Shown here one piece after another: positions 18,041 to 27,746 of a stretch of DNA of 64,000 bases; within the stretch, counting starts at the first letter, position 1, and every line of letters starts with the position of its first letter. The stretch comes from Rhodospirillaceae bacterium (GTDB taxonomy: Bacteria; Pseudomonadota; Alphaproteobacteria; Dongiales; Dongiaceae). The stretch lies in NCBI GenBank assembly GCA_008012315.1, contig SSEL01000012.1, forward strand, positions 205,844-269,843, read 5' to 3'. The notes below the pieces were generated by a model, which was not told where the DNA came from, made no database searches, and saw only the letters and a list, made by a program, of their open reading frames with translations. The position numbers were made by a program, and so were the translations under genes.

Positions 18041-19711
18041 TCACGCGATACGGATATCGCGCAGGAAGGTCGTGACATCGGCCTTCAGGACTTCCGCCTG
18101 CTGCGACAGGGAACGCGCCGCGCTCAGCACCTGCGTCGAGGCTGCGCCGGTTTCGCCGGCTGCCGCACTGACGCCGGTGACATTGGCGGCGACTTCCTGG
18201 GTGCCGCTGGCCGCCTGCTGAACGTTGCGGGCGATCTCCTGGGTGGCGCTGCCTTGTTCCTCGACCGCCGCGGCGATCGTCGTGGCGATTTCACTGATCT
18301 GGCGGATGGTGCCGGTGATTTCCTGGATCGCCGTAACCGAATCCCGGGTCGCACTCTGAATGGCCTCGATCTGGCCGGTAATTTCCTCAGTGGCCTTGCC
18401 GGTCTGGTTGGCAAGGTTCTTGACCTCCGAAGCCACCACGGCGAAGCCCTTGCCGGCTTCACCGGCGCGGGCGGCCTCGATCGTCGCATTCAAGGCCAGC
18501 AGATTGGTCTGGCCGGCGATATCGTTGATCAGCCGCACGACATCGCCGATCCGGTCGACCGCCTTGACCAGGCCCTGGACCCTGTTGTCGGTATTGCTGG
18601 CCAAGGTCACCGCCCGGCTGGTGATCTGATTGGATTGCGCCGCCTGGCGACCGATCTCGTGGATCGAGGAAGAGAGCTCTTCCCCGGCGGCGGCAACGGT
18701 CTGCACATTGGTGGAGGCTTCGGCCGTCGCGGCGGAAACCGCCTGGACCTGCTGCGCGGTCTTATCGGCGATGGCTGACATCGACTGGGCGGTGGCCTGC
18801 ATTTCCGTGGCGGCGCCGGCCAATTGCTCCAGCACCCCGGAAACCCGGGCGTCGAAACTGCGGATCAATTGATCGACATGCTGTTGCCGGCGTTCCCGCT
18901 CGGCCTGGGCGTCGGCCCGTTCCGCCTGCATCTGCTCATTGGCGACGCCGTTTTCCTTGAAGACGATGACCGCCTGGGCCATGTCGCCGATTTCATCCTG
19001 GCGGTCGGTATAGGGAACATCGACGGCATAATCGCGATCGGCGAGCCGGGCGACGACGGTGCGCAGGGCGACGATCGGTTTGATCGTGCGCCGGTCGAAG
19101 ACGAAATACAGCATGGCGAGAAAGACCAGGGCGGTCAGCGCCACCATGGCATTGACGATGATGGTGACGGCTTCGGCGCCGCTGCGGGCCTCGGTTACTT
19201 CACGGGCGGCCCGGCTGTTCATCTTTTCCTGGAAGGCGGTGACCAGGGAAACGATCTTCGCCTTGGCGGTATCGTAATCAGCGCCGAACATCAGGTTGCG
19301 GGCCTTTTCGAAATCCTTGGCAGCAACCGCTTCCATCGCCGCTTCCTCGGTTTTGATCAGCCCGTCGGAATTGGCTTTCGATTGTTCGATGAGGTCCAGC
19401 TCGTCGGCGGGCGCGCCCAATTCCTTCAGGCGTTCCACGACTTTGTCGCGTGTGCGCGTCTCCTTCACCTCGCGCCAATAATTGTCGAGATGGGTCTTGT
19501 CGCCGGCGATGCTGTAGCGGCGCGCTTCCTCCGTCAGGTAATCCGACGCATTGGCGAGATCGTAGCCGAGCTGACGGAATTCAGCCTGGCGCAGCAAAGC
19601 CTGGCGCTCCGCATCGACCAGGCGATTTTCCTGCCAGATGGAAACGGCAGTGAGCAGGGACAAAACGATTGTTGTTCCAAGGGAAATCTTGGTGATGAGG
19701 GCGATACGCAT
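18041..19711 (-). CDS. Methyl-accepting chemotaxis protein
   Basis: 556 aa. An N-terminal membrane segment (about residues 5-25), a roughly 160-residue periplasmic helical sensor, a second membrane segment (about 185-205), a HAMP domain ([17 protein letters not shown]), and a cytoplasmic signalling helix pair with the conserved hairpin [24 protein letters not shown]. The sensor domain is of the four-helix-bundle type, so no ligand can be named. No che genes lie nearby. Confidence 0.93.
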   Translation of the reverse strand: MRIALITKISLGTTIVLSLLTAVSIWQENRLVDAERQALLRQAEFRQLGYDLANASDYLTEEARRYSIAGDKTHLDNYWREVKETRTRDKVVERLKELGAPADELDLIEQSKANSDGLIKTEEAAMEAVAAKDFEKARNLMFGADYDTAKAKIVSLVTAFQEKMNSRAAREVTEARSGAEAVTIIVNAMVALTALVFLAMLYFVFDRRTIKPIVALRTVVARLADRDYAVDVPYTDRQDEIGDMAQAVIVFKENGVANEQMQAERADAQAERERRQQHVDQLIRSFDARVSGVLEQLAGAATEMQATAQSMSAIADKTAQQVQAVSAATAEASTNVQTVAAAGEELSSSIHEIGRQAAQSNQITSRAVTLASNTDNRVQGLVKAVDRIGDVVRLINDIAGQTNLLALNATIEAARAGEAGKGFAVVASEVKNLANQTGKATEEITGQIEAIQSATRDSVTAIQEITGTIRQISEIATTIAAAVEEQGSATQEIARNVQQAASGTQEVAANVTGVSAAAGETGAASTQVLSAARSLSQQAEVLKADVTTFLRDIRIA

Positions 19712-19883
19712 GGCTGGCCTCGAAAAGGCGTTTGACGTCCGTCAGGACTGCATACCCAAATATGCAATGGCAGCTTATGCGGTGAAAATTAAGGCCGTAT
19801 TAATTGAGATTATTTGCCATATTTAGATCAAAAGCAGTCACTCCCGACCGCCGAAGATATTCGATGGCAGACGTGATACGCCT

Positions 19884-20738
19884 TTATTTCATGTCGCGCA
19901 TTTCGGCGACGACGGCCTCGATCAAGCCGGCTTCCAAGCGGCTCGGCGTTTCGCTCCGGCCGCGCAGGACATGCACGACGGATGAAAAGCGGGGCAGGTC
20001 GCCCTGAAGTTCAACGATGCCGGGCGCCAAGTTGCGACGCCCGAGCAAGGCGATGCCGAGGCCGTGACGCACGCCGGCACGCACACCCTCGCTGCTCGGG
20101 CATTCCAGGATGACGTTCAGTGACCGTCCTTGCTCGGCAAGGCGGTGCTGTGCTGCCTGCCGGTAGAAGCAGCTTTGATCGAAGGAGACGAAAGGGATGC
20201 TCTGTTCGGGCTGGATCGGGTGATCTTCCGCCTGCACCCAGCACAGATCCTCGCGCCATAGCGGCCGGTCGCCATCTTCCATCTCGTCTTCGAAGGTCTG
20301 CAGGATGGCGAGATCGACCTCGCCGGATTTCAGCCAGTGCTGCAATGTCAGGCTCTGGCCGACTTTGATGCTGAGCGATACTTGCGGATGCAGGCGTTTG
20401 AAGCGGCCGAGCACGGCGGCGAGCTTCTTGCCGGTTGCATCCTCGGTCGAACCGAGGCGGACCTGGCCGGCGAGATCGGAGGAGCGGAAATGCTCGGCCG
20501 CCTCGTCATGCAGGCTGACCAGCCGGTCGGCATAGGAGAGCAGGTTGCGGCCATCCGCCGTAGGGCCGACACCGCCGGATCCCTTAATCAGCAGCGGCCG
20601 GCCGATACGTTCCTCCAGCCGCGCCAGTTTATGGCTGACCGCCGACTGGGTGAGGTTGAGCTTCTGCGCGGCGCGGGTGATGCCACCCAGTTCCACCACC
20701 GTCTTGAAGGTTCGCAGGGAATCGATATCGAGGCGCAT
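19884..20738 (-). CDS. LysR-family regulator, divergent from the HAD gene
   Basis: 284 aa. The HTH region (LRTFKTVVELGGITRAAQKLNLTQSAVSHKLARLEERIG) is textbook LysR, followed by a substrate-binding domain. The promoter region shared with the HAD gene has two nested inverted repeats at 20748-20795. It likely regulates the following HAD-oxidoreductase-SDR run. Confidence 0.88.
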   Translation of the reverse strand: MRLDIDSLRTFKTVVELGGITRAAQKLNLTQSAVSHKLARLEERIGRPLLIKGSGGVGPTADGRNLLSYADRLVSLHDEAAEHFRSSDLAGQVRLGSTEDATGKKLAAVLGRFKRLHPQVSLSIKVGQSLTLQHWLKSGEVDLAILQTFEDEMEDGDRPLWREDLCWVQAEDHPIQPEQSIPFVSFDQSCFYRQAAQHRLAEQGRSLNVILECPSSEGVRAGVRHGLGIALLGRRNLAPGIVELQGDLPRFSSVVHVLRGRSETPSRLEAGLIEAVVAEMRDMK

Positions 20739-20747
20739 TTCATCCTA

Positions 20748-20795
20748 CATGACAGAAATCGATGGTTTTCATGAAATCATATCAGTTCCGTCATG
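20748..20795. promoter_or_regulatory. Nested inverted repeats in the LysR/HAD divergent promoter
   Basis: Outer arms CATGACAGAA (20748-20757) and TTCCGTCATG (20786-20795) match with one mismatch. The inner part, ATGGTTTTCATGAAATCAT (20762-20780), is centred on the perfect palindrome TTTCATGAAA. Probably the binding region of the LysR protein. Confidence 0.55.
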
Positions 20796-20850
20796 TCGAA
20801 TCCCGGATTAAGACAAGGCCATCGGATCGTTCCAACCAGACGAGGCACTC

Positions 20851-21567
20851 ATGGCACTGCAAGATTTCAAGATTCTCACCTTCGACGTCGTCGGGACGCT
20901 GATCGATTTCGAAACCGGGATGCTGGATTATCTGCGTCCCATTGCCCGGCAGGCTGGCTTGCAGGTCGATGACGACCGGCTGCTGGCGCATTACGCGATG
21001 GCGGAAGATGAACAACACAGGTTGACGCCCGGCGAGGCCTTTCCCCAGATGATGGCGCCGGCCTATCGCCAGATGGCGAAAGAGCTGGGCCTGCCGGCCA
21101 GCGACGAGCTGGCCGAGGGGTTCCGCCTGTCCATTCCCGCCTGGCCGGCCTTTCCGGATTCCGCCGAAGCCTTGCGGCGTCTGAAGACGCGCTTCCGCCT
21201 GGTAGCGATGACCAATTCCGACAACTGGGCGCTGGGTCATTTCGCGCAACGCCTCGGCAATCCGTTCGACGATACCGTCACCGCCGAGGATGTCGGGCTG
21301 AACAAGCCGGACCCGCAATTCTTCGCTTATGCGCGCGGCCGGCAAAGCCCGCACGGCTATAAGCTCGGCGACTACCTGCATGTGGCACAAAGCCAGTACC
21401 ACGATATCGGCATCGCCAAGGCGCTGGGCTATCGTACCTGCTGGATCGAGCGGCGCCAGGGCAAGGCAGGTTTCGGCGGCACGCCGGAACCGCGGGATGT
21501 GACCAAGCCGGACTACCATTTCAGCAAGCTGGTCCAATTGGCCGATGCCGTCGATGCCGGCCGTTGA
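20851..21567 (+). CDS. HAD hydrolase, type II 2-haloacid dehalogenase-like
   Basis: 238 aa. The nucleophile motif is TFDVVGTLIDFE. The cap domain follows, then MTNSDNW (motif II) and NKPDPQFF (motif III lysine region), with HDIGIAKALGYRTCWIERR near the end. The fold and length fit L-2-haloacid dehalogenases and related phosphatases, and halide chemistry cannot be inferred from sequence alone. It is the first gene of a plus-strand run with the oxidoreductase (16-nt gap) and an SDR. Confidence 0.8.
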   Translation: MALQDFKILTFDVVGTLIDFETGMLDYLRPIARQAGLQVDDDRLLAHYAMAEDEQHRLTPGEAFPQMMAPAYRQMAKELGLPASDELAEGFRLSIPAWPAFPDSAEALRRLKTRFRLVAMTNSDNWALGHFAQRLGNPFDDTVTAEDVGLNKPDPQFFAYARGRQSPHGYKLGDYLHVAQSQYHDIGIAKALGYRTCWIERRQGKAGFGGTPEPRDVTKPDYHFSKLVQLADAVDAGR

Positions 21568-21583
21568 TGAGAGGAATAATGTG

Positions 21584-22642
21584 ATGCCGGAAGCCTTGCC
21601 GAAACTGATGCGTGCCGTTGCCTTGACCGGGATCGGCGAAATCGACCGGCTGCAACGGGTGGAAACCCGCGTGCCGCGCCCAATGGCCGGCGAGGTGCTG
21701 GTGAAGGTCGGTGCCTGCGGGTTGAACAATTCCGATGTGATGTTGCGGATCGGCGGCTATGGGCGCGAGGACGATCCGGCCGCGCGGACCGGATGGAAAC
21801 GCGAGGCGCCGCATTTTCCCCGCATCCAGGGATCGGATATCGCCGGAACAATCGTTGCCGTGGGCGAGGGTGGCGATGACAGCCGGATCGGTGAGCGCGT
21901 CCTGGTCAATCCAACGCTCTATCTGAACGGCGGCGACGATCCGACCGAGGTCGATTATCTCGGATCCGAACGCGACGGCGGCTATGCGGAATATTGCGCC
22001 GTGCCGGCGGAGAATGCCGTTGCCGTGAACAGCGACCTGCCTTTCGATGATCTGGCGACTTTCCCCATCGCTTATCTGACGGCGTATCACATGCTCAATC
22101 GTGCGCGGCTCGGCAAGGACGAGCGCGTCGTCATCACCGGCGCCTCGGGCGGTGTCGGTTCGGCCATGCTGCAACTGGCGAAATTGCGCGGCGCTGAAGC
22201 GATCGCCGTGGTCAGCCGCAGCAAGGCGGATCAGGCTTTGGCCCTGGGTGCGCTCACCACAGTCGATCGTGCGTCACCCGATCTCGAGGCCGATCTTCGC
22301 ACTGCCGCGACCGGCCCCATCGATGTTGTGGCCGATGTTGCTGGCGGTTCGGCTTTCTCGGCCTTGCTGGCGGTGCTGCGCCCGGCGGGCCGCTTCGTCA
22401 CCTGCGGTGCCATCGCCGGTTCCGTCGTGCCGCTCGACCTGCGCACCGTCTATCTCAAGCATCTTGAGATCATCGGCTCTTCCTATGGCACGGCGACCGA
22501 GTTCCGCGATCTGGTCGGCCTGATCGAGACCGGGCGGCTGCGGCCGCTGCGGGCCAAGACGTTTCCGCTCGATCAATTGGCCGAGGCACAGCGCGCCTTC
22601 ATCGCCAAAAAGCATTTCGGCAATATCGTCGTCACACCGTAA
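21584..22642 (+). CDS. Zinc-type alcohol dehydrogenase/quinone oxidoreductase-like protein (MDR)
   Basis: 352 aa. GroES-like N-terminal domain (GACGLNNSDVMLRIGGYG) and Rossmann domain with VVITGASGGVGSAMLQLAK. The ORF extends upstream of 21584, but MPEALPKLMRAV at 21584 follows GAGAGGAATAATG. No clear structural-zinc cysteine cluster is seen. NADPH-dependent reduction of an unknown substrate. Confidence 0.82.
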   Translation: MPEALPKLMRAVALTGIGEIDRLQRVETRVPRPMAGEVLVKVGACGLNNSDVMLRIGGYGREDDPAARTGWKREAPHFPRIQGSDIAGTIVAVGEGGDDSRIGERVLVNPTLYLNGGDDPTEVDYLGSERDGGYAEYCAVPAENAVAVNSDLPFDDLATFPIAYLTAYHMLNRARLGKDERVVITGASGGVGSAMLQLAKLRGAEAIAVVSRSKADQALALGALTTVDRASPDLEADLRTAATGPIDVVADVAGGSAFSALLAVLRPAGRFVTCGAIAGSVVPLDLRTVYLKHLEIIGSSYGTATEFRDLVGLIETGRLRPLRAKTFPLDQLAEAQRAFIAKKHFGNIVVTP

Positions 22643-22734
22643 CAGCGGGAAGCTGAGCGCCGGGAGGATTTGCTTTCGCCGGCGGCTGCCGCTAGGGAAG
22701 TCGTATGCTTTCTTTCAGCGGAACCGGTGCGGCC

Positions 22735-23505
22735 ATGATCTCTTCAAACCTGTTCGACCTCTCCGGCAAGGTCGCGCTCGTTACCGGCGCCGGCCGTGGC
22801 CTCGGCTTTGCCATTGCCGAGGGGCTGGCCAAGCATGGCGCGCATGTCGTGCTGAACGGGCGCCAGGCCGAAACCCTGGAAGCAGCCGCATCGGCCATCC
22901 GCGCTGCGGGCGGACAGGCGAGCATCGCCGCTTTCGATATCGGCGACACCGCAGCGCTGCATCAGCGGCTGGAAGATATCCTGCGGGATGTGGGGCATCT
23001 CGATATCCTGGTGAACAATGTCGGCCAGCGGGCGCGGCGCGATGTCTTCGATTTCGATCTCGCCGAGATCAGGGCTCTGCTGGAGGTCGACCTGGTGGCG
23101 CCGATGGAGCTCAGCCGCCTGGTGGCGAAGACGATGCTGGCCGCCGTCAATGGCCGCATCATCAACATCACCTCGATTGCCGGCCCCATCGCCCGTTCCG
23201 GCGATGCGCTCTATACGGCGGCGAAGGGCGGGCTCGATGCCTTGACGCGAGCACTGGCGGCGGAGCTGGGGCCGTCCGGTATCACGGTGAATGCGATTGC
23301 CCCCGGCTATTTCGCCACCGAAGCCAATGCCGAGATGACTTCCGATGCGGAAATCGCCGACTGGCTGGCGCGGCGCACATCACTCGGCCGCTGGGGTTCG
23401 CCGGACGAGATCGCCGGCGCGGCGGTTTTCCTCGCCTCGGATGCCGCGTCCTACATCACCGGCCAGACCATCGCCGTCGATGGCGGCTACCTGGCCCATT
23501 TCTGA
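22735..23505 (+). CDS. Short-chain dehydrogenase/reductase
   Basis: 256 aa from ATG 22735 (MISSNLFDLSGKVALVTGAGRGLG). TGxxxGxG nucleotide-binding motif, NNVG, catalytic S-Y-K (ITSIAGP, YTAAKGG), and C-terminal ITGQTIAVDGG. The N-terminus NLFDLSGKVALVTG resembles gluconate 5-dehydrogenase-type SDRs. Last gene before the A/T-richer cassette. Confidence 0.83.
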   Translation: MISSNLFDLSGKVALVTGAGRGLGFAIAEGLAKHGAHVVLNGRQAETLEAAASAIRAAGGQASIAAFDIGDTAALHQRLEDILRDVGHLDILVNNVGQRARRDVFDFDLAEIRALLEVDLVAPMELSRLVAKTMLAAVNGRIINITSIAGPIARSGDALYTAAKGGLDALTRALAAELGPSGITVNAIAPGYFATEANAEMTSDAEIADWLARRTSLGRWGSPDEIAGAAVFLASDAASYITGQTIAVDGGYLAHF

Positions 23506-23673
23506 TTAACTGATCGCGGCGGCGGCATTGGCCGTCATTCAGTCATCACGGCGTAAGGCCGATCAATGGCAGTCGGGGGTCCATCGCGATGTTGACATGG
23601 AAAGCAGAATTTACCATCTTTCGTTGAGAAACTGGCTTTGTAATATGTGTGCCAGATCCGAAAAGGTGCTGGC

Positions 23674-24732
23674 ATGCCAGAATTTATTGAAGTCACGACA
23701 GACGAGCTTCTAGATGCGCTGCTCAGCTACGCGCCTGTACGCCCGGTCCATATAGAGGGGCCGCCGGGTTCAGGCAAAACGGAGTGCGCGAAGCTGTTTT
23801 TTGAAAATATCGGGATGCCATTCGAAGAGTTCGATGGCGGCACGACGGCGATTGAAGACATCGTCGGACTGCCGATACCCGATCACGTCAATCAGGTCAT
23901 TCGCTACTATCCACCGGTGCGCCTGAAACGTGACAAGCCATTTGGCATCATTCTCGACGATATGCCGAATGCCAAGCTCGATGTGCTGCGGGCCTTCTAC
24001 AAGATTATGCAGTTCAAGAAGACAGATTCCTTTGAAATGCCGGAGGGATCGATCGTCATCTCGACCGGAAATCGGACGGAGGACAATGCCTATGTCGAGG
24101 CTCTTCCCGCTCCGCTGGTCAATCGAATGATGATCTTGCGGCTTGCAGATGATGTCGATGGCTGGCTGAGACATGCCCGAGAGAGGAACTTCCATCCGCT
24201 CATTATCGACTTTATTGAGTCTCGGCCTAAGAATATTCGGAGCCCCTCAAATCCACATGGTCGCCCATTCACGTCGAAGCGGTCCCTCCATATGCTGAGT
24301 GACGCATTGTGGCAACATAAAGAGCTCAATCCGCATCGTGTTCAGATTGCGGCCGAGGCCAGTATTGGCCTTGCTCATGCCGTGGAATTCCAGGGCTTCT
24401 ACAGAACGAAGGCTGATCGGCTAACCGTGGAACGCTTGCTGAAAGGCGATATCCGGTGGCCGGGGTCCCCTGCGGATCGGCAGGAATTGTTCTTCTTGAT
24501 GAATTCATTCCGCTTTTATCTGATCAAGCATCTTCCGACGACGGTAGATGCGGTGAATGGCAGCACGCGTGAGCTCGCTCATAAGGCGAAGGCATTGCTG
24601 GCGGCACTAGCGGAAATCAGTGGCGAAATGGCCCAACACGTTATTATCCAGATCGACGGCGAAGCAGTGCCGGATTGGTTTGTTGTGGAAGTTGCTCGGG
24701 ATTTGCCCCGGATCGCGGCTAGTCGAAAATAG
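23674..24732 (+). CDS. AAA+ ATPase of the MoxR/midasin-like type, partner of the following metallopeptidase-VWA protein
   Basis: 352 aa. Walker A GPPGSGKT at 29-36; Walker B FGIILDD with D95-D96 instead of D-E; sensor 1 STGNRTED with N133; arginine-finger-like PLVNRM with R151. The region after residue 160 is a helical C-terminal part. Start 23674 (MPEFIEVTTDELL) has AAAGGTG upstream; the frame is open earlier. The last base of its TAG stop is the first base of the next gene's GTG, so translation is coupled. Base composition is visibly more A/T-rich than the flanking genes. AAA+ proteins paired with VWA proteins usually act as remodelling machines, so a joint complex is inferred. Confidence 0.82.
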   Translation: MPEFIEVTTDELLDALLSYAPVRPVHIEGPPGSGKTECAKLFFENIGMPFEEFDGGTTAIEDIVGLPIPDHVNQVIRYYPPVRLKRDKPFGIILDDMPNAKLDVLRAFYKIMQFKKTDSFEMPEGSIVISTGNRTEDNAYVEALPAPLVNRMMILRLADDVDGWLRHARERNFHPLIIDFIESRPKNIRSPSNPHGRPFTSKRSLHMLSDALWQHKELNPHRVQIAAEASIGLAHAVEFQGFYRTKADRLTVERLLKGDIRWPGSPADRQELFFLMNSFRFYLIKHLPTTVDAVNGSTRELAHKAKALLAALAEISGEMAQHVIIQIDGEAVPDWFVVEVARDLPRIAASRK

Positions 24733-26507
24733 TGTCCGACAAAGCTAAACTTAACCCGGCAGAAGCCGCATTTCAGGATGGCTTAAATATCGTCAAGAGC
24801 CACCCGATGTTTGCGCGATTTTTTGGGCCTGTGAGCCATATTCCCATCCAAAAATGGGAAAACGCGCCAAAGGACGCTTGGTGTAAAGTTACGTCCTCTG
24901 GGATTCTGCGGTTTAATCATCGGCTCCGGGGGCAGCCGAGAGAGTGGGCATGGGTTTTGGCACAATGCCTGCTACATCTCGGCTTCGGGCATTTCAAAAC
25001 TGGCAATCTTTCTCGGGTATATGTTGCTGCTTGCGATATTGTCGCCGTGAATTTTCTGAGCAATCTTAAAATTGGCACACGGCCTTTGGATATTGGGGCA
25101 GTTCCAGTTGGATTGGGATCTGGCAGTCTCCATAGCCTCCTTAATCGCCTGAGGGATGACGGCGATGCGTTTAAATTGGCATTGACGCTGAGTACGGCGG
25201 GCCATGAAGCGACGATGGAATATGACAATACTCGCATCATCGATCATAGCAAGTCCGAGGCCGCTTTCGCTGCTGGCGTTCGAGAGGCTGCAACAACAGC
25301 CATCGGCGTGGCCAGTGGCGAAATCAAATCTATGAGTGATCGTGCAAAACAGATGACGATCATTCGTCGAGCCTGGAAGTGGTTTATCGATCACTATCCG
25401 TTACTAGGTGGCGTGGTCGCGGCCTACGACTTAGTTGAAGACCGTGATATCTGCCATCGGCTTAAGATTAAGATTGCTGCCGTCGATATCGGTTTGAAGG
25501 AGATTTATGCCAATCCTCTGGTGACGATGCGTTTTGAGGAATGGGTGTTCGTGATGGGCCACGAGATCCTTCACGCAGCCCTTCGGCACGACAAAAAACG
25601 AATGGGGCGAGACCCCTGGATTTGGAATGCTGCCTGTGACTTTGTCATCAATGGATGGTTAATCGAAATGGGTGTCGGGCAAATGCCCGCAGGTTTGCTC
25701 CATGACCTGACGTTCAAGGGGAAATCGGCCGTCGAGGTTTACAACATCCTCTGTACGGATATACGACGCCTCCGCAAGCTCTCGACTTTGCGTGGCGAGG
25801 GAGCCTGCGACATCATCGAAAGTGATCAGCCCTGGGAAAATGTGGATGCGGACAACTTTGTGCGGCTGGCGCTCTCCCGCGGCTTTGATATGCACTTCTC
25901 TCAAGAGCGCGGTTATTTGCCAGCCGGTCTGATTGAAGAAATCAGGGCGGCAATGATGCCACCAATCCCTTGGGACGTTGAACTCGGGCACTGGTTCGAT
26001 CGGCATTTTCGTCCGATACAAGAGGTCAGGTCCTGGCGCCGTTTCTCTCGGACTCAGGCGGTGACGCCGGATATTCCTCGGCCGATCATGATACCCTATG
26101 ACACGATGAAGGATGGCCGAACCTTTGGTGTCGTGATCGATTCATCCGGCTCGATGGATCGTAGTTTGCTCGGCAAGGCTATCGGCTCGGTGACCAGTTA
26201 TTCCATTGCGAAGAAGGTCAAAGACATCCGCTTGGTCTTCTGTGACGCACATGCCTACGATGAGGGATGGGTGAAGGTTTCCTCGATCCTTAACCGGGTT
26301 CGCGTGAGGGGCAGGGGTGGAACTGTCTTGCAACCCGGCATCGATCTGCTTGAAGCCGATCATGATTTTCCGAAGAACGCGCCGATCATGATCATTACGG
26401 ACGCCCAATGTGACCACTTCAAGATAAAGCGTGAGCATGCGATCCTCATCCCGGCAGGAGCGAGAATGTCTTTTGTACCGGTGGGTGAGGTGTTTCGCAT
26501 GAGATAG
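24732..26507 (+). CDS. DUF2201-like putative metallopeptidase with C-terminal VWA domain
   Basis: 591 aa, GTG start overlapping the AAA+ stop by one base. A zinc motif HEILHAALRH (H277-E278-x2-H281-x4-H286) is followed by WNAACDFVING. The C-terminal VWA domain has a full MIDAS: D470-S472-S474 (DSSGS), T531 and D557 (IITD). A first, degenerate copy of the peptidase-like module lies at residues 71-118 (EWAWVLAQCLLHLGFGH... VYVAACDIVAVN), aligning with 270-318, but the HE is replaced by AQ and the C-x2-H pattern by C-x2-H without the glutamate. No signal peptide or membrane segment. Cytoplasmic function unknown; the domain pair resembles VWA-metallopeptidases associated with AAA+ ATPases. Confidence 0.78.
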   Translation: MSDKAKLNPAEAAFQDGLNIVKSHPMFARFFGPVSHIPIQKWENAPKDAWCKVTSSGILRFNHRLRGQPREWAWVLAQCLLHLGFGHFKTGNLSRVYVAACDIVAVNFLSNLKIGTRPLDIGAVPVGLGSGSLHSLLNRLRDDGDAFKLALTLSTAGHEATMEYDNTRIIDHSKSEAAFAAGVREAATTAIGVASGEIKSMSDRAKQMTIIRRAWKWFIDHYPLLGGVVAAYDLVEDRDICHRLKIKIAAVDIGLKEIYANPLVTMRFEEWVFVMGHEILHAALRHDKKRMGRDPWIWNAACDFVINGWLIEMGVGQMPAGLLHDLTFKGKSAVEVYNILCTDIRRLRKLSTLRGEGACDIIESDQPWENVDADNFVRLALSRGFDMHFSQERGYLPAGLIEEIRAAMMPPIPWDVELGHWFDRHFRPIQEVRSWRRFSRTQAVTPDIPRPIMIPYDTMKDGRTFGVVIDSSGSMDRSLLGKAIGSVTSYSIAKKVKDIRLVFCDAHAYDEGWVKVSSILNRVRVRGRGGTVLQPGIDLLEADHDFPKNAPIMIITDAQCDHFKIKREHAILIPAGARMSFVPVGEVFRMR

Positions 26508-26547
26508 GCAGTGGGCCTCAGCGGCGCCCCTTACACTATGCCTAACA

Positions 26548-27249
26548 TTAAATAAGCACAGCCGCGATCACGGGCGCGGCGGCGACATTGGCGAGGCCGG
26601 CGAGGATCATGACCAGTCCGGCGATCGAGCCTTCTTCCTGGCCCAGTTCATAGGCCTTGGCGACACCGACGCCATGGGCGCCCATGCCGAACAGCGAGCC
26701 GCGTGCGAAGGCGGACCTGACCGGTAGGTATTTCAGCAGGCCGTCGCCGATCACCGCGCCGAGAAGGCCGGTGACGGCCGTACTGACCGCCGCGATCTGG
26801 GGAATGCCGCCGATGCCGCTCGCCACCGTCATGGCGAAAGGCGTGGTGATCGAATGCGGCACCAAGCTGCGTTCCAGATCGGGCGGCAGGCCGAAGGATT
26901 TGGCGAGCAGCCAGGAGCTGAAAATCGCGATCGTGCTGCCGGCCATCACGCCGACGGCGAGCACCGGCCAATGGCGGCGGATGAACTGGCGCTGCTCATA
27001 GATCGGCAAGGCAAAGGCGACGGTCGCCGGTCCCAGCAGGCTGAGCAGCCAGGATGTGCCGCGCAGATAATCGGCGTAGCTGACCTGCAAGGTGAAAGCG
27101 AGGGCGAGGCAGGCGAGCCAAGCGAGGAGGAGCGGCGAGGACCACCAGCGCCGCTTGCGGGCATAAATCAGCCGGGCCAGGCCATAAAGGCCGAGCGTGG
27201 CGACGCCCCAGAAAGCCGGCGGCAGATCATGCAGGTAAGCAAGGCTCAT
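26548..27249 (-). CDS. lrgB: LrgB/CidB-family membrane protein
   Basis: 233 aa. Six to seven hydrophobic segments with the family motif SLVPHSITTPFAMTVASGIGGIP and a later GMGAHGVGVAKAYELG. Start at 27249, where ATGA overlaps the lrgA stop; a longer frame reaching to 27573 is only the overlap with lrgA. LrgAB proteins are linked to murein hydrolase control and, in several bacteria, to export of pyruvate or glycolate-like acids. Confidence 0.9.
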   Translation of the reverse strand: MSLAYLHDLPPAFWGVATLGLYGLARLIYARKRRWWSSPLLLAWLACLALAFTLQVSYADYLRGTSWLLSLLGPATVAFALPIYEQRQFIRRHWPVLAVGVMAGSTIAIFSSWLLAKSFGLPPDLERSLVPHSITTPFAMTVASGIGGIPQIAAVSTAVTGLLGAVIGDGLLKYLPVRSAFARGSLFGMGAHGVGVAKAYELGQEEGSIAGLVMILAGLANVAAAPVIAAVLI

Positions 27250-27695
27250 GATTTTGCCTCTGCCGCCTTGAGCCGCTGGCGATAATAAAGCTCCACGATG
27301 AGTGCGGTGGTCGTCATGATGATCGTGGTGCCGACCACGATGACGCCCAGGATCTTCAGGCCGACCAGGCCGAACAATTCGCGGTGGCCGAGCGGCGCCA
27401 TCATCGCCGGGATGAAGAACAGCAGCATATGGTTGAGCAAGCTGGCGGAACCCTGGCGCAGCCAGGCCGGGTTCACCCAACCGCTCAGCAAGGCGAGCAA
27501 GAACAGGATCATGCCGAGGGCGCTGCCCGGCATGGGCAAGCCGGTCAGCCGTGCCAGCCAGTCCGATCCCCACCAGATGGCGATCAGCAGGCCGATCTGC
27601 GGCCAGCCTTTCGGCGGCGCAATGCCATTCACCGCGAGGGCGATTTTGACTTTGATCTGGGCGAGGTCTGTCAGGGCGGCGGTCATCTGGCTCAC
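27246..27695 (-). CDS. lrgA: LrgA/CidA-family membrane protein
   Basis: 149 aa, four membrane segments. The PMPGSALGMILFLLAL and ASLLNHMLLFFIPAMM segments are typical of CidA/LrgA. First gene of an lrgAB pair with ATGA overlap. A LysR gene is divergently placed 92 nt away. Confidence 0.88.
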   Translation of the reverse strand: MSQMTAALTDLAQIKVKIALAVNGIAPPKGWPQIGLLIAIWWGSDWLARLTGLPMPGSALGMILFLLALLSGWVNPAWLRQGSASLLNHMLLFFIPAMMAPLGHRELFGLVGLKILGVIVVGTTIIMTTTALIVELYYRQRLKAAEAKS

Positions 27696-27746
27696 ACGGA
27701 TGGGGCTTCCGTGGCCTTTTATTTAGTGCCGGAGGGTCTATAATTA

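Noticed and set aside
23592..23646. A sigma-70 promoter for the AAA+ gene
   Set aside because: TTGACA (23592-23597) and TAATAT (23641-23646) are present but not at a usable spacing from each other.
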